8,140 bases of DNA from Treponema sp. (GCA_009780285.1 WRAL01000048.1:1-8140), one strand, 5' to 3'. Numbered from the stretch's first letter, positions 1 through 6,291 are shown. The notes: generated by a model from the letters alone, not told the origin. Numbers and translations: made by a program.

Positions 1-700
1 CGACGGCGGCGTTCCCTGCAAAAAAAGCGCCCAGCGCCGCCGCCGTCCAGCCGGCCAGGGGAACGAAGGCCAGAAAGGGCGCGGCGGCCTCCAGCGCGGC
101 CAAAGCGTCGCCGGACTTGAAGAATCCCAGCGCCAAGGGAGCCAGGTACGGGACGAAGGCCGCCAAGGCGACGAGCCGCGCCGCGTTTTTGCGCCGGGGC
201 CTCCCGTTGACGGCGGAAAAAATCGCCGACGAGGCCACCATCAGAGCGGTCGAGCCGAGCATGACGCCAAGAGCGGCGAGCAGAACGCCGCCGTAGCTGA
301 CGCCGAAATTAGAAAAAATGCCTGCATAAAATAATAGGAAAAAAAATCCGAGAACCGATGCTTTCGCCGCGCGGAGAATCCCGTAAACAAGCGTAAGGCG
401 GGCGTTCACCGGGGAAACGAAAAGCAGGCAGGCGTCGCTCATCCCGAAAAGCTCCCCGCTCCCGGACAGGCCCTTCGTCACCGTGGAAAAAACCATCAAA
501 GCCATTAGCGCGAAAACGCACGCTATCAGAACGGAAATCGGCCAGGGATCTCCCGATCCGGATCTTCCGCTCGCGGAGACCGCATTGAACGCAAGCATGA
601 TCAGGACGAAGGCGTAAAGCGCGAGCTTGCCCGGCTTGCGGAAAAGATCGCGCAAGGAGTTGCGCGCGCTTCGCAGGGCCAGAAAAACGAGCGCGCTCAA
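1..700 (-). CDS. ABC exporter permease, N-terminal part (3' end off window)
   Basis: The first 233 codons of an integral membrane protein, open to the left edge of the window. It starts at TTG (700-698), overlapping the TGA of the upstream ATPase gene by 4 bp (TTGA), with AGGAGG at 710-705 only 4 nt ahead. No better start lies nearby; the first in-frame ATG is at codon 35. A basic amphipathic N-terminus with LRDLFRKPGKLALY (residues 16-29) precedes hydrophobic segments at about 25-42, 53-73, 113-128, 135-160, 174-192 and 207-228. The stretch FGMSDACLLFVSPVNARLTLVYG (85-107, given here as key residues SD, LF, SP, LVYG) resembles my memory of the 'putative ABC exporter' family (PF16962), which typically follows an ABC ATPase gene. 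It should form the membrane part of an export pump with that ATPase. The substrate cannot be told. The family call rests on recall of motif style, not on a search. Confidence 0.8.
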   Translation of the reverse strand, partial: MSALVFLALRSARNSLRDLFRKPGKLALYAFVLIMLAFNAVSASGRSGSGDPWPISVLIACVFALMALMVFSTVTKGLSGSGELFGMSDACLLFVSPVNARLTLVYGILRAAKASVLGFFFLLFYAGIFSNFGVSYGGVLLAALGVMLGSTALMVASSAIFSAVNGRPRRKNAARLVALAAFVPYLAPLALGFFKSGDALAALEAAAPFLAFVPLAGWTAAALGAFFAGNAAV

Positions 701-1416
701 AGGCCCTCCTCGGACTCGACCGTCGAAAAATAAACGTCCTCGAGCGTCCGGCCTTCCGGCATTTCCGAGCGCCTGCAAGCCGCGACGATACGCCCGCCCT
801 TCATCACGCAGGTAACGTCCCAGTCATCCTCCACGCTGTCGATGATGTGCGTGCTGACAAGAAGCGCGCAGCCGCTGCGCTTAAGTTCCGTCGTTACGAT
901 CTTAAGCTCGCGAATCCCGTGCGGATCCAGGCCCACCAGCGGCTCGTCCATGATCACCGCGCCCGGACGCGGAAGAAGCGCGCAGCAAACGCAGACCTTT
1001 TGCTGCATTCCCTTGCTCAGATCCCGGCCCAGCTTGTCCCGCTTGTCGTCCAGGTCGAAGCGCGAAATAAGATCCCGCGCCGGATCCTTCCAGTCGCGCA
1101 GGGAGTAAGCCTTCGCGATAAACTCCAGATGCTCCCAAACAGTAAGCATGGGGTACACCGCCGGCGTTTCCGGCACGTAGCCCAAAAGCCGCTTCGCCTC
1201 GATCGAGCGATTGTCATGTCCGCCAATCGTAATCACTCCCTCGAAGCGCAGCAGCGCGCAAATCGACTTAATCAGCGTGGACTTCCCCGCGCCGTTCGGC
1301 CCCAGAAGAACCGTCATTTCCCCGGGCATTGCCAAAAGCGAAACGTCGTCGCAGGCCAAAACCCTGCCGTATCTTTTCGACACCCGCTTTACCATAATTT
1401 CCGCGCCTTCGCTCAT
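697..1416 (-). CDS. ABC transporter ATP-binding protein (exporter type)
   Basis: A 239-residue nucleotide-binding domain that powers the membrane protein encoded immediately downstream. Visible motifs: Walker A GPNGAGKS (39-46), a Q-loop position occupied by Glu in GYVPETPAVY (79-88, E83), signature LSKGMQQK (133-140), Walker B AVIMDEP (153-159), D-loop GLDP (162-165) and H-loop STH (188-190). Glu at the Q-loop position and the MQQK signature are typical of the DrrA/NatA-like exporter ATPases that pair with ABC-2-type permeases. I chose the ATG at 1416 (MSEG...) over the in-frame ATG at 1464: family members begin only a few residues before the first beta strand, and a good promoter lies at 1423-1451, inside the longer version. 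There is no Shine-Dalgarno before 1416, which fits a leaderless message. The gene follows hrpB after about 90 nt and overlaps the permease gene by 4 bp. Confidence 0.92.
   Translation of the reverse strand: MSEGAEIMVKRVSKRYGRVLACDDVSLLAMPGEMTVLLGPNGAGKSTLIKSICALLRFEGVITIGGHDNRSIEAKRLLGYVPETPAVYPMLTVWEHLEFIAKAYSLRDWKDPARDLISRFDLDDKRDKLGRDLSKGMQQKVCVCCALLPRPGAVIMDEPLVGLDPHGIRELKIVTTELKRSGCALLVSTHIIDSVEDDWDVTCVMKGGRIVAACRRSEMPEGRTLEDVYFSTVESEEGL
698..711 (-). promoter_or_regulatory. Ribosome binding site and TTG start of the permease
   Basis: The coding strand reads GAGGAGGG-CCT-TTG. An almost complete anti-SD match lies within the last codons of the ATPase gene, 4 nt before the TTG. The TTG overlaps the ATPase stop codon (TTGA). 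This decides the unusual start codon and suggests translational coupling of the two exporter subunits. Confidence 0.65.
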
Positions 1417-1422
1417 GACCGC

Positions 1423-1451
1423 AGTATAACGGCGAAGGGGGAAAAAGTCCA
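1423..1451 (-). promoter_or_regulatory. Promoter of the ABC exporter operon, probably leaderless
   Basis: On the minus strand a -35 hexamer TGGACT (1451-1446; 4 of 6 matches to TTGACA), a 17-nt spacer and a -10 hexamer TATACT (1428-1423; 5 of 6 to TATAAT) precede the ATG at 1416 by only 6 nt. Transcription would start at or within a base or two of the ATG, so the mRNA would lack a 5' leader, consistent with the missing Shine-Dalgarno. The bioY promoter has the same geometry. The sequence is seen directly; promoter activity is inferred. Confidence 0.55.
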
Positions 1452-1506
1452 TAGGAGTATCCACCGTCTCGCAGCCGCAATGCGCGGGACAAGAGGCAAT
1501 AGCGCC

Positions 1507-3993
1507 CTACCCCCCCGGCCTTTCCGGCCAGCGATGCTTGGGATAGCGAGCCTTCATTTCCTTGCGCGCTTCTTTGTAAGACCCTTTCCAAAAGCCGTCG
1601 AGATCGCGCGTAATCTGAACCGGCCTGTCCGCAGGCGATAAAAGATGAAACACAACCTGCGCGCCCATTATCGTGCGGGGGATAGCCGCGTCGAAGGCGT
1701 CCTGCAATCGAAGGCGCGCGACCGGCTCGCCGCTTGAATAGTCGAAAAAGCGCGAACGGCCGGAGGGAAGCGCGAAGGAATCGGGAACGCGCGAGTCGAG
1801 CAGGCGCATCTCGTCGTAGCCTATGCGCGCGGCGATTGCGTCGCGAAGGCCGCGCGCGTCGATTATGTCCCCCTTGCCGGACTCCGCGCCGCCCCAGACA
1901 AAAGGCCCAAGCCAAAACTCGGCCTCTTCGATAAGGGTCGCATCGCTCCAGCGCGTGTCGCGCCGGAACGACGCGACGTCGGTCGAGCGGCTTTCGTAAA
2001 ACCTCGCGCGCGCAAGAAGCCGCTCTGCCGCCTGAGCGTCCTTGAACAGCGTCGCTATGCCGCGCTCCCTGAGCATGGCCGGCAAAAGAGGCGCGATGGC
2101 CGCGCGCCTGCAGGGCTTACCCACACTGGAAAGAATTATTCGCCCGGCCTTTTTCGTTTCGACAAGGCGCGGCGCAAGCCCTTCCCATTGCGCGCTCGTT
2201 TCAATATGAATTTTATTCGCAATCGCGCCCAGCGCCGCTTCCTCGTCTAACGCAAGCGCAAGCGCTATTCGCCCCAGGCGCTCGCCAGGATCGACCTCAA
2301 GGGCGCAAAGCCAATCGGCGCGCGAGAAATCCTCCGGCGCCCTGGCCTCCCTTCCCGAAGGAAAGCGAAACACCGCCTCGATCGGATCCCTTTTTCCCAG
2401 CCTGTCGGGAAAGGCCCGCGCGAGCATCGCGCCAAGGAGCGCAAGGTCGCGCTCTTTCCAAACAGTGTTGCCGGGCAATCCCATGCGTCGCAGGAGATCG
2501 AGAGCGCTTTCCCTGGCCTGCGCCGCGCGCAAAAGGCCCGGGCCGGCATCGCGCAGCAGGTCCGCAAAGTCCCGCTGCCGCCCGCGCGCGGACGTATCCC
2601 TTTCGCTGAGAAGCGCGGCGGCGGCGCAGGCAAGCTCCGGCGCGCCAAGCTCGCGCCCGGCGATGCAAAGGCGCGCGAGCCTTGGCTCAAGCCCCAGGCG
2701 CGCCATGTCCCTTCCTGTTTGCGTCGCCTCCGGCGGCGTTCCCTGCGCGGCGCCGAGATCGCGCAAAAGCTCGACGGCGTTTTCCCAGGCCGCGTCAGTC
2801 GGCGCCTCGGGCCAGAAAAGATCGCTGGGCCTGCGCGCTCCCCACAACAGGCATTCGAGCGCCGCCCACGCGATGTCCGACCTGCGAATCTCAGGCGCCG
2901 CCTCCGCAGGCCCGGGATTTCCGGCCGCCCACAGCCTTACGCATCTTCCCGGCCCCAAGCGCGCCGCCCTTCCGGCCCGCTGCGCCGCGCTCGCCTGGCT
3001 TGCGCGCTCGAGGGAAAGCCTGTTCATTCCGCTTGGAGGATGAAGGCGCAGTATCCGCGCATAGCCCGAATCGACGACCAGTTCGACGCCGGGAATCGTA
3101 AGGCTTGTTTCCGCGACGTTGGTGGAAAGAATGACCCTTCGCAATCCCTGCTCGCGCCCGGCGATAATCCCGCGCTGCTGTTCCAGGGAAAGGCCGCCGT
3201 GAAGCGCAAGAACGTCAAAGCTTTTATCAAGGCCCAATTCCAGCAAATGATTTTGACAGGCGGCGATCTCTCCCTTGCCCGGAAGAAAGGCCAGAATATC
3301 GCCGGCGCTTGCGTTTGCGTCTTTTTTCGAAAACTCGTCAAAAAGTATATTGGCCAGCGCCGCCGCGCATTCCGCGCCAAGCCATCCCTTTCCGGGAAGA
3401 GGATGATGGGAAATTTCGAGGGGGTAAATCTTTCCCGGGCAGTCGATCATGCGCGCGTTAAAGGCGGCGGCGATTTTTTCCGCGTCCATGGTCGCCGACA
3501 TAATCGCCACGCGCGCCTTCGCGCCCATGCGAAGAAGGTCCATGACTAAGGCAAGCGCAAGGTCCGCCCGCGCCGAGCGCTCGTGGAATTCGTCGAAAAC
3601 CACGGCGCAGCCTTCCTCGTCCAGCATAGCCGGGCTTTCCTGAAGGCGCCTGAGCATGATCCCATCGGTAACGACCTCGATGCGCGTGGCGGCGGAAACC
3701 TCGCGCTTTAGGCGCACGGAATAGCCGGCGCGCTCCCCTGCCCTTTCGCCCAAAATCCGCGCGATGCGCGCCGCGATGCCCTGCGCCGCCGCTCGCCGAG
3801 GCTCCAGAACAAAAATTTTTCCGCCGAGGGAGTCCATAAAGGCTATGGGCGCCAGCGTCGACTTTCCGGTGCCGGGATCGGCGCGCAGGACTATGACGCG
3901 GCTTTCCTCGAGCGCGCCGGCGATTTCGTCGAGGCGCGCGACCAGGGGAAGGCCGGTGGCCTGGACGCGGGCGCTAAGGTCGGGATCTTTCAC
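1507..3993 (-). CDS. hrpB: ATP-dependent RNA helicase HrpB
   Basis: An 828-residue, full-length member of the HrpB branch of DEAH/DExH (superfamily 2) helicases, cytoplasmic NTP-driven RNA/RNP remodelling enzymes. Motifs in order: motif I ADPGTGKST (38-46), Ia PRRAAA (65-70), TDG (109-111), motif II DEFH (134-137, the HrpB version of DEAH), motif III SAT (166-168), FLPG (236-239), LHGGLS (264-269), motif V TNVAETSLTIPG (291-302) and motif VI QRAGRAAR (338-345), where the usual last Gly is Ala. The C-terminus carries the HrpB-specific domain ending KEMKARYPKHRWPERP, close to the E. coli tail. It starts at GTG (3993-3991), overlapping the ecfT stop by 4 bp (GTGA), with AAGGG at 4004-4000 as ribosome site. 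It ends in a run of seven G before TAG. HrpB's physiological role is poorly defined in most bacteria; its place as last gene of a biotin-transporter operon is noteworthy. Confidence 0.95.
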   Translation of the reverse strand: MKDPDLSARVQATGLPLVARLDEIAGALEESRVIVLRADPGTGKSTLAPIAFMDSLGGKIFVLEPRRAAAQGIAARIARILGERAGERAGYSVRLKREVSAATRIEVVTDGIMLRRLQESPAMLDEEGCAVVFDEFHERSARADLALALVMDLLRMGAKARVAIMSATMDAEKIAAAFNARMIDCPGKIYPLEISHHPLPGKGWLGAECAAALANILFDEFSKKDANASAGDILAFLPGKGEIAACQNHLLELGLDKSFDVLALHGGLSLEQQRGIIAGREQGLRRVILSTNVAETSLTIPGVELVVDSGYARILRLHPPSGMNRLSLERASQASAAQRAGRAARLGPGRCVRLWAAGNPGPAEAAPEIRRSDIAWAALECLLWGARRPSDLFWPEAPTDAAWENAVELLRDLGAAQGTPPEATQTGRDMARLGLEPRLARLCIAGRELGAPELACAAAALLSERDTSARGRQRDFADLLRDAGPGLLRAAQARESALDLLRRMGLPGNTVWKERDLALLGAMLARAFPDRLGKRDPIEAVFRFPSGREARAPEDFSRADWLCALEVDPGERLGRIALALALDEEAALGAIANKIHIETSAQWEGLAPRLVETKKAGRIILSSVGKPCRRAAIAPLLPAMLRERGIATLFKDAQAAERLLARARFYESRSTDVASFRRDTRWSDATLIEEAEFWLGPFVWGGAESGKGDIIDARGLRDAIAARIGYDEMRLLDSRVPDSFALPSGRSRFFDYSSGEPVARLRLQDAFDAAIPRTIMGAQVVFHLLSPADRPVQITRDLDGFWKGSYKEARKEMKARYPKHRWPERPGG

Positions 3994-4712
3994 GGGCGGC
4001 CCTTGCGCGAGGGCGAAAGCCTAAGCCTTCGGGCTTTCAGCCCGCGCGCTTTCAGCGCGAGCGCCTCAAGCCCGCGCGCTTCCAGCGCGAGCGCCGTAAG
4101 CGCTGCTTTTTCTATCATTATTTCGGTAACAAGCGGAACGATAATTTTTAGCCTGCGCAATCCCTTGCGGCAGGATCGCGCGCGGCATGAAAGCTCCGCC
4201 GTTTCCCAGGCCTCGAAAAAGCGCGGAATAAAGCCCAGCATCAAGCTAAGGCCAAGGCTGAAAAACAAAACGCCGCGCTCCTTTCGTTTAGGAAAAAAAA
4301 TTTTGATAATTTTATTTTCGATTGTGGAAATCGATTTGCGCAGATCGCGCAGGGAGGTAACGGCGAAGAAAAATCCCGCAAGCGAAAAGATCGTGAAAAT
4401 ACGCAGGGCCGCGAGCGCGCCTTTTAAAAGCCCTTCGGCGCTTATTTTCGGCCCGTCAAAATTTATCGCTCCTGAAATGAGCGCAAAGGCTGCGAAAATC
4501 ATAAGCGGCGCCGATCCTCGCAAAAGGCTTAAAGGATTCACGCGCGCGAGGGCGCAGAAAAGGACAAGAAAAAAAGCGCAAAGCGCAAGCCCTCGCGCGC
4601 CTGAAAATGCCAGCGCGGAAAGGCAAAGCAGCGCAAGAAGCTTTAACAAAGCCGGCGCGCGCCGTATGATGCAGCGGCCCGGCCTAAAGGCGAAAGGCGT
4701 GTCGCCCGTCAT
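3990..4712 (-). CDS. ecfT: Energy-coupling factor transmembrane protein EcfT (BioN-like)
   Basis: A 240-residue membrane protein, the T component that couples the ATPase to the S component BioY in biotin uptake. Hydrophobic segments lie at about 21-36, 41-56, 67-83, 97-118 and 148-163. The C-terminal cytosolic helices carry the two Arg motifs that contact the ATPase: RARS at 177-180 and LEARGLE at 210-216. The second motif is then repeated as LKARGLK (220-226), a 10-residue tandem duplication. The start is taken as the ATG at 4712, overlapping the ecfA stop as ATGA. An ATG at 4724 (four residues longer, preceded by a GGGGGA) is a fair alternative. A much longer in-frame reading up to 4823 is unlikely because it buries the start deep in ecfA. 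An AT-rich segment (about 4260-4330) encodes a basic loop, IIKIFFPKRK. Sequence identity to family members is low outside the motifs, but position between ecfA and hrpB and topology support the call. Confidence 0.87.
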   Translation of the reverse strand: MTGDTPFAFRPGRCIIRRAPALLKLLALLCLSALAFSGARGLALCAFFLVLFCALARVNPLSLLRGSAPLMIFAAFALISGAINFDGPKISAEGLLKGALAALRIFTIFSLAGFFFAVTSLRDLRKSISTIENKIIKIFFPKRKERGVLFFSLGLSLMLGFIPRFFEAWETAELSCRARSCRKGLRRLKIIVPLVTEIMIEKAALTALALEARGLEALALKARGLKARRLRLSPSRKGRP

Positions 4713-5497
4713 CCTTGCGCGCATAATTCCCCCGCGGCGAAGTCCCAGGGCCGCCTTGGATCGCGCACGCCCCATTCCGGCCTTAGCGCGTCCAGAACAT
4801 CGCGCGGCGCGCCCTCTGAGCATACGCGCCCTTTATACAGTATGGCGAGCCTGTCGGCGATGTGAATGATTTTTTCAAGCTCGTGGGTAAGAATCGCCAG
4901 GGTTTTTCCCTCGCTTTTAAGCGCGCCGATCATTTCGATTACGCTTTTAACGCCGGGCCAATCGAGGTTGGCGAAAGGCTCGTCGAGTATAAGCGCGCGG
5001 CAGCCGGAAGCGACGGCGCCGGCGACGGCAAGGCGGCGCTTTTCCCCGCCGGAAAGCCGCCTTGGATCGCGCTCGCCCATTTTTTCCATGCCAAGGGCGG
5101 CAAGCGCGGCTCTCGCTCGCTCGGCCGCCTCGCTTTCGCCGTAGCCCAGGCATTCAGGCCCAAAGGCCGCGTCCTCGGCGACGGTCTGGCCCACAATCTG
5201 CGCGTCCGCGTCCTGAAAAACGATGCCCAGCTCGCGCCGGATTTGTTTTTCGACGGCGGGAAAAATCCTGCCCTTCGCGTCCAGCATGGGCCGGCCCATA
5301 AAAAGCGCCTCCCCTTTGTCCGGCGGCGCAAGGCCGGAAATTATTTTCATTAACAATGTTTTTCCCGATCCGTTCGCGCCGGAAATAACCAGGCACTCGC
5401 CTTCGATAATATCAAGGCTCGCGCCATTTAGCGCAGGCTCCGGCGCGCCGGGAAAATTTTTGACGATGTTTTTTGCTGAAAAAAGGGCCGGCCGCAT
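4709..5497 (-). CDS. ecfA: Energy-coupling factor ATPase EcfA (BioM-like)
   Basis: The 262-residue ATP-binding subunit of the ECF-type biotin importer. Motifs: Walker A GANGSGKT (40-47), Q-loop FQDADAQIVGQTV (94-106), which matches the ECF-specific pattern FQ-x-x-x-x-Q-[FIL]-V, signature LSGGEKRR (148-155), Walker B ALILDEP (168-174), D-loop NLD (177-179) and H-loop LTHELE (203-208). Only one A-component gene is present, so a homodimer as in the R. capsulatus BioM2N arrangement is expected. The ATG (5497) follows the bioY stop after 9 nt with only a weak ribosome site, and the gene's TGA overlaps the ecfT ATG, so expression by coupling is likely. The protein sits on the cytoplasmic face and hydrolyses ATP to drive release of biotin from BioY. 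The name follows context; the domain alone would be a generic ECF/CbiO ATPase. Confidence 0.94.
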   Translation of the reverse strand: MRPALFSAKNIVKNFPGAPEPALNGASLDIIEGECLVISGANGSGKTLLMKIISGLAPPDKGEALFMGRPMLDAKGRIFPAVEKQIRRELGIVFQDADAQIVGQTVAEDAAFGPECLGYGESEAAERARAALAALGMEKMGERDPRRLSGGEKRRLAVAGAVASGCRALILDEPFANLDWPGVKSVIEMIGALKSEGKTLAILTHELEKIIHIADRLAILYKGRVCSEGAPRDVLDALRPEWGVRDPRRPWDFAAGELCAQG

Positions 5498-5506
5498 TCC
5501 CGCGCG

Positions 5507-6085
5507 CTACCTTGAAAGCGCCGCCGACGCCGCGCGCCTGAGGCGCCCGGCCGCAAGCGCGGCGAGCGTCGCCTTGATCGCGTCGCCGGGCGCGTAGGGA
5601 AGAAAGCCAATGGCCAGCGCCCTTCCCGCTCCCTCTAGCTCCAGAACGCGCGCCAGCCATAAAAGGCCGGTCGGGTACACGGCCAGCATTCCGGCCGCCG
5701 CGGCGATCGCGATTCGCAGCCTGCGCGTTTTTTCCCCGGGCTTGGGGGCGCCGGCTATCAGGCCGGAAACAAAGGCGCAAAGGATATAGCCGACAAGGTA
5801 GCCGCCGGTGGGCCCCAAAAGAACGCCTATTCCGCCTGAGCCGCCTGAAAAGACCGGCGCGCCTATCGCGCCGGCGGAGACAAAGAGCGCCATGGACGCG
5901 GCCCCCAGAACAGGCCCCAAAACAAGGCCGGCAAGCAGGGCGAACATGTTCTGCAGCACGATGGGAACCGGCCCTAAAGGTATGGAAATGAAGGCGCCGG
6001 CGGCGGCAAGCGCGGCGAACAGGGCGGCAAGAGCCAGGCGCGGGATCGCGCGGCTTCGGGTTTTTTCCGTTTTGGTTTCGCTCAT
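5507..6085 (-). CDS. bioY: Biotin transporter BioY (ECF S component)
   Basis: A 192-residue integral membrane protein that binds biotin with high affinity and works with the EcfA and EcfT encoded just downstream. The BioY hallmark GPVPIVLQNMFALLAGLVLG is at 38-57, followed by SAGAIGAPVFSGGSGG (70-85), GPTGGYLVGY (91-100) and the C-terminal FLPYAPGDAIKA (161-172). About six hydrophobic helices are visible (roughly 17-35, 45-70, 85-112, 123-146, 152-165, 168-184), with a charged N-terminus. Its length is normal for the family. The ATG at 6085 has no Shine-Dalgarno but lies 6 nt after a -10 hexamer, so it is probably translated from a leaderless message. It is the first gene of the operon bioY-ecfA-ecfT-hrpB. 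Confidence 0.96.
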   Translation of the reverse strand: MSETKTEKTRSRAIPRLALAALFAALAAAGAFISIPLGPVPIVLQNMFALLAGLVLGPVLGAASMALFVSAGAIGAPVFSGGSGGIGVLLGPTGGYLVGYILCAFVSGLIAGAPKPGEKTRRLRIAIAAAAGMLAVYPTGLLWLARVLELEGAGRALAIGFLPYAPGDAIKATLAALAAGRLRRAASAALSR

Positions 6086-6091
6086 GCGTGG

Positions 6092-6121
6092 ATGCTAGCG
6101 CGGGAAGGCGGCAAGGGTCAA
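6092..6121 (-). promoter_or_regulatory. Promoter of the bioY-ecfA-ecfT-hrpB operon, probably leaderless
   Basis: On the minus strand TTGACC (6121-6116; 5 of 6 matches to the -35 consensus) is followed by an 18-nt spacer and TAGCAT (6097-6092; 4 of 6 to the -10 consensus). The bioY ATG begins exactly 6 nt later, which puts the expected transcription start at the initiation codon. An A-tract (AAAAC) lies directly upstream of the -35 and next to a small dyad at 6127-6139. The hexamers are read directly; activity is inferred. Confidence 0.5.
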
Positions 6122-6126
6122 GTTTT

Positions 6127-6139
6127 GGCGAGTGTCGCC
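6127..6139. repeat. Short dyad abutting the bioY -35 element
   Basis: GGCGA-gtg-TCGCC, a perfect 5-bp inverted repeat with a 3-nt centre, 5 nt upstream of the -35 hexamer of the bioY promoter. Its position would suit a regulator-binding site; it does not match BirA, BioR or BioQ operators as I know them. It is short enough to arise by chance in GC-rich DNA. Confidence 0.3.
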
Positions 6140-6143
6140 GGGA

Positions 6144-6178
6144 GGCGGGCCAATCCGCTGTGGCAAATTGGCCCCGCC
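6144..6178. repeat. GC-rich inverted repeat upstream of bioY
   Basis: GGCGGGCCAAT (6144-6154) pairs with ATTGGCCCCGCC (6167-6178) through 11 bp with one bulged base, around a 12-nt centre. It lies between the bioY promoter and the large palindrome. No U-rich tract follows on either strand, so it is not a standard intrinsic terminator. A protein-binding site or a transcript-end structure for the upstream gene are both possible. Confidence 0.5.
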
Positions 6179-6187
6179 CTATTCACG

Positions 6188-6291
6188 AGTGTTCCGGAAT
6201 ATTCGGTTTGCGAAATCGAAACGTTCAGTAATTCCTTCCGGGAAGGAATTACCTCAACCTGCATACCGTCATTTGAATATTCCGGAACACT
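6188..6291. repeat. 104-bp nested palindrome with 17-bp terminal inverted repeats (MITE-like candidate)
   Basis: A perfect 17-bp inverted repeat, AGTGTTCCGGAATATTC at 6188-6204 and its complement at 6275-6291, encloses a 70-bp centre. Within that lies a second perfect palindrome (6228-6252). The whole segment is clearly richer in A and T than the surrounding genes. It has no open reading frame of note. No target-site duplication can be seen: the flanks read ...attcacg and agctttc... . It may be a miniature inverted-repeat element, a REP/BIME-like repeat, or a structured transcript end. Its right end overlaps the stop codon of the RecA-like gene by two bases. The structure is certain; the mobile origin is only an inference. 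Confidence 0.75.
6228..6252. repeat. Central palindrome of the 104-bp element
   Basis: GTAATTCCTTCC, a single centre base (6240), then the exact complement to 6252. As RNA it would fold into an 11-bp stem with a 3-nt loop. No U-tract follows in either direction. The TTCC/GGAA words are shared with the outer arms (TTCCGGAA), so inner and outer arms could partly cross-pair. Confidence 0.75.

Noticed and set aside
847..1641. Plus-strand frame of 264 codons opposite the ABC ATPase and the hrpB end
   Set aside because: Arg- and Ala-rich composition typical of an antisense shadow; no motif and no ribosome site worth noting.
2719..3549. Plus-strand frame of 276 codons opposite hrpB
   Set aside because: Entirely antisense to conserved helicase motifs, with shadow-like composition.
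4293..4300. Run of eight A within ecfT (and a similar run at 339-346 in the permease) as frameshift sites
   Set aside because: Both frames are intact through the runs and each encodes plausible residues; nothing suggests use of slippage.
4713..4823. N-terminal extension of EcfT to an ATG at 4823
   Set aside because: It would overlap ecfA by more than 110 bp and adds an Arg-rich segment without family precedent; the ATGA overlap at 4712 is the natural start.
4003..4869. Plus-strand frame of 288 codons opposite ecfT and ecfA
   Set aside because: Ser/Arg-rich shadow of membrane-protein codons, with no family features.
6086..6290. Biotin-related riboswitch or small gene upstream of bioY
   Set aside because: The promoter ends 6 nt before the start codon, leaving no leader, and no open frame or known aptamer pattern is visible.
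6188..6291. Integron attC site
   Set aside because: Length and palindromic form would fit, but the ends do not show the RYYYAAC/GTTRRRY core sites and the arms are perfect, without the asymmetric bulged bases that attC sites need.
6188..6291. Classical intrinsic terminator
   Set aside because: No U-rich tract follows the stem on either strand and the loop of the outer stem is 70 nt.
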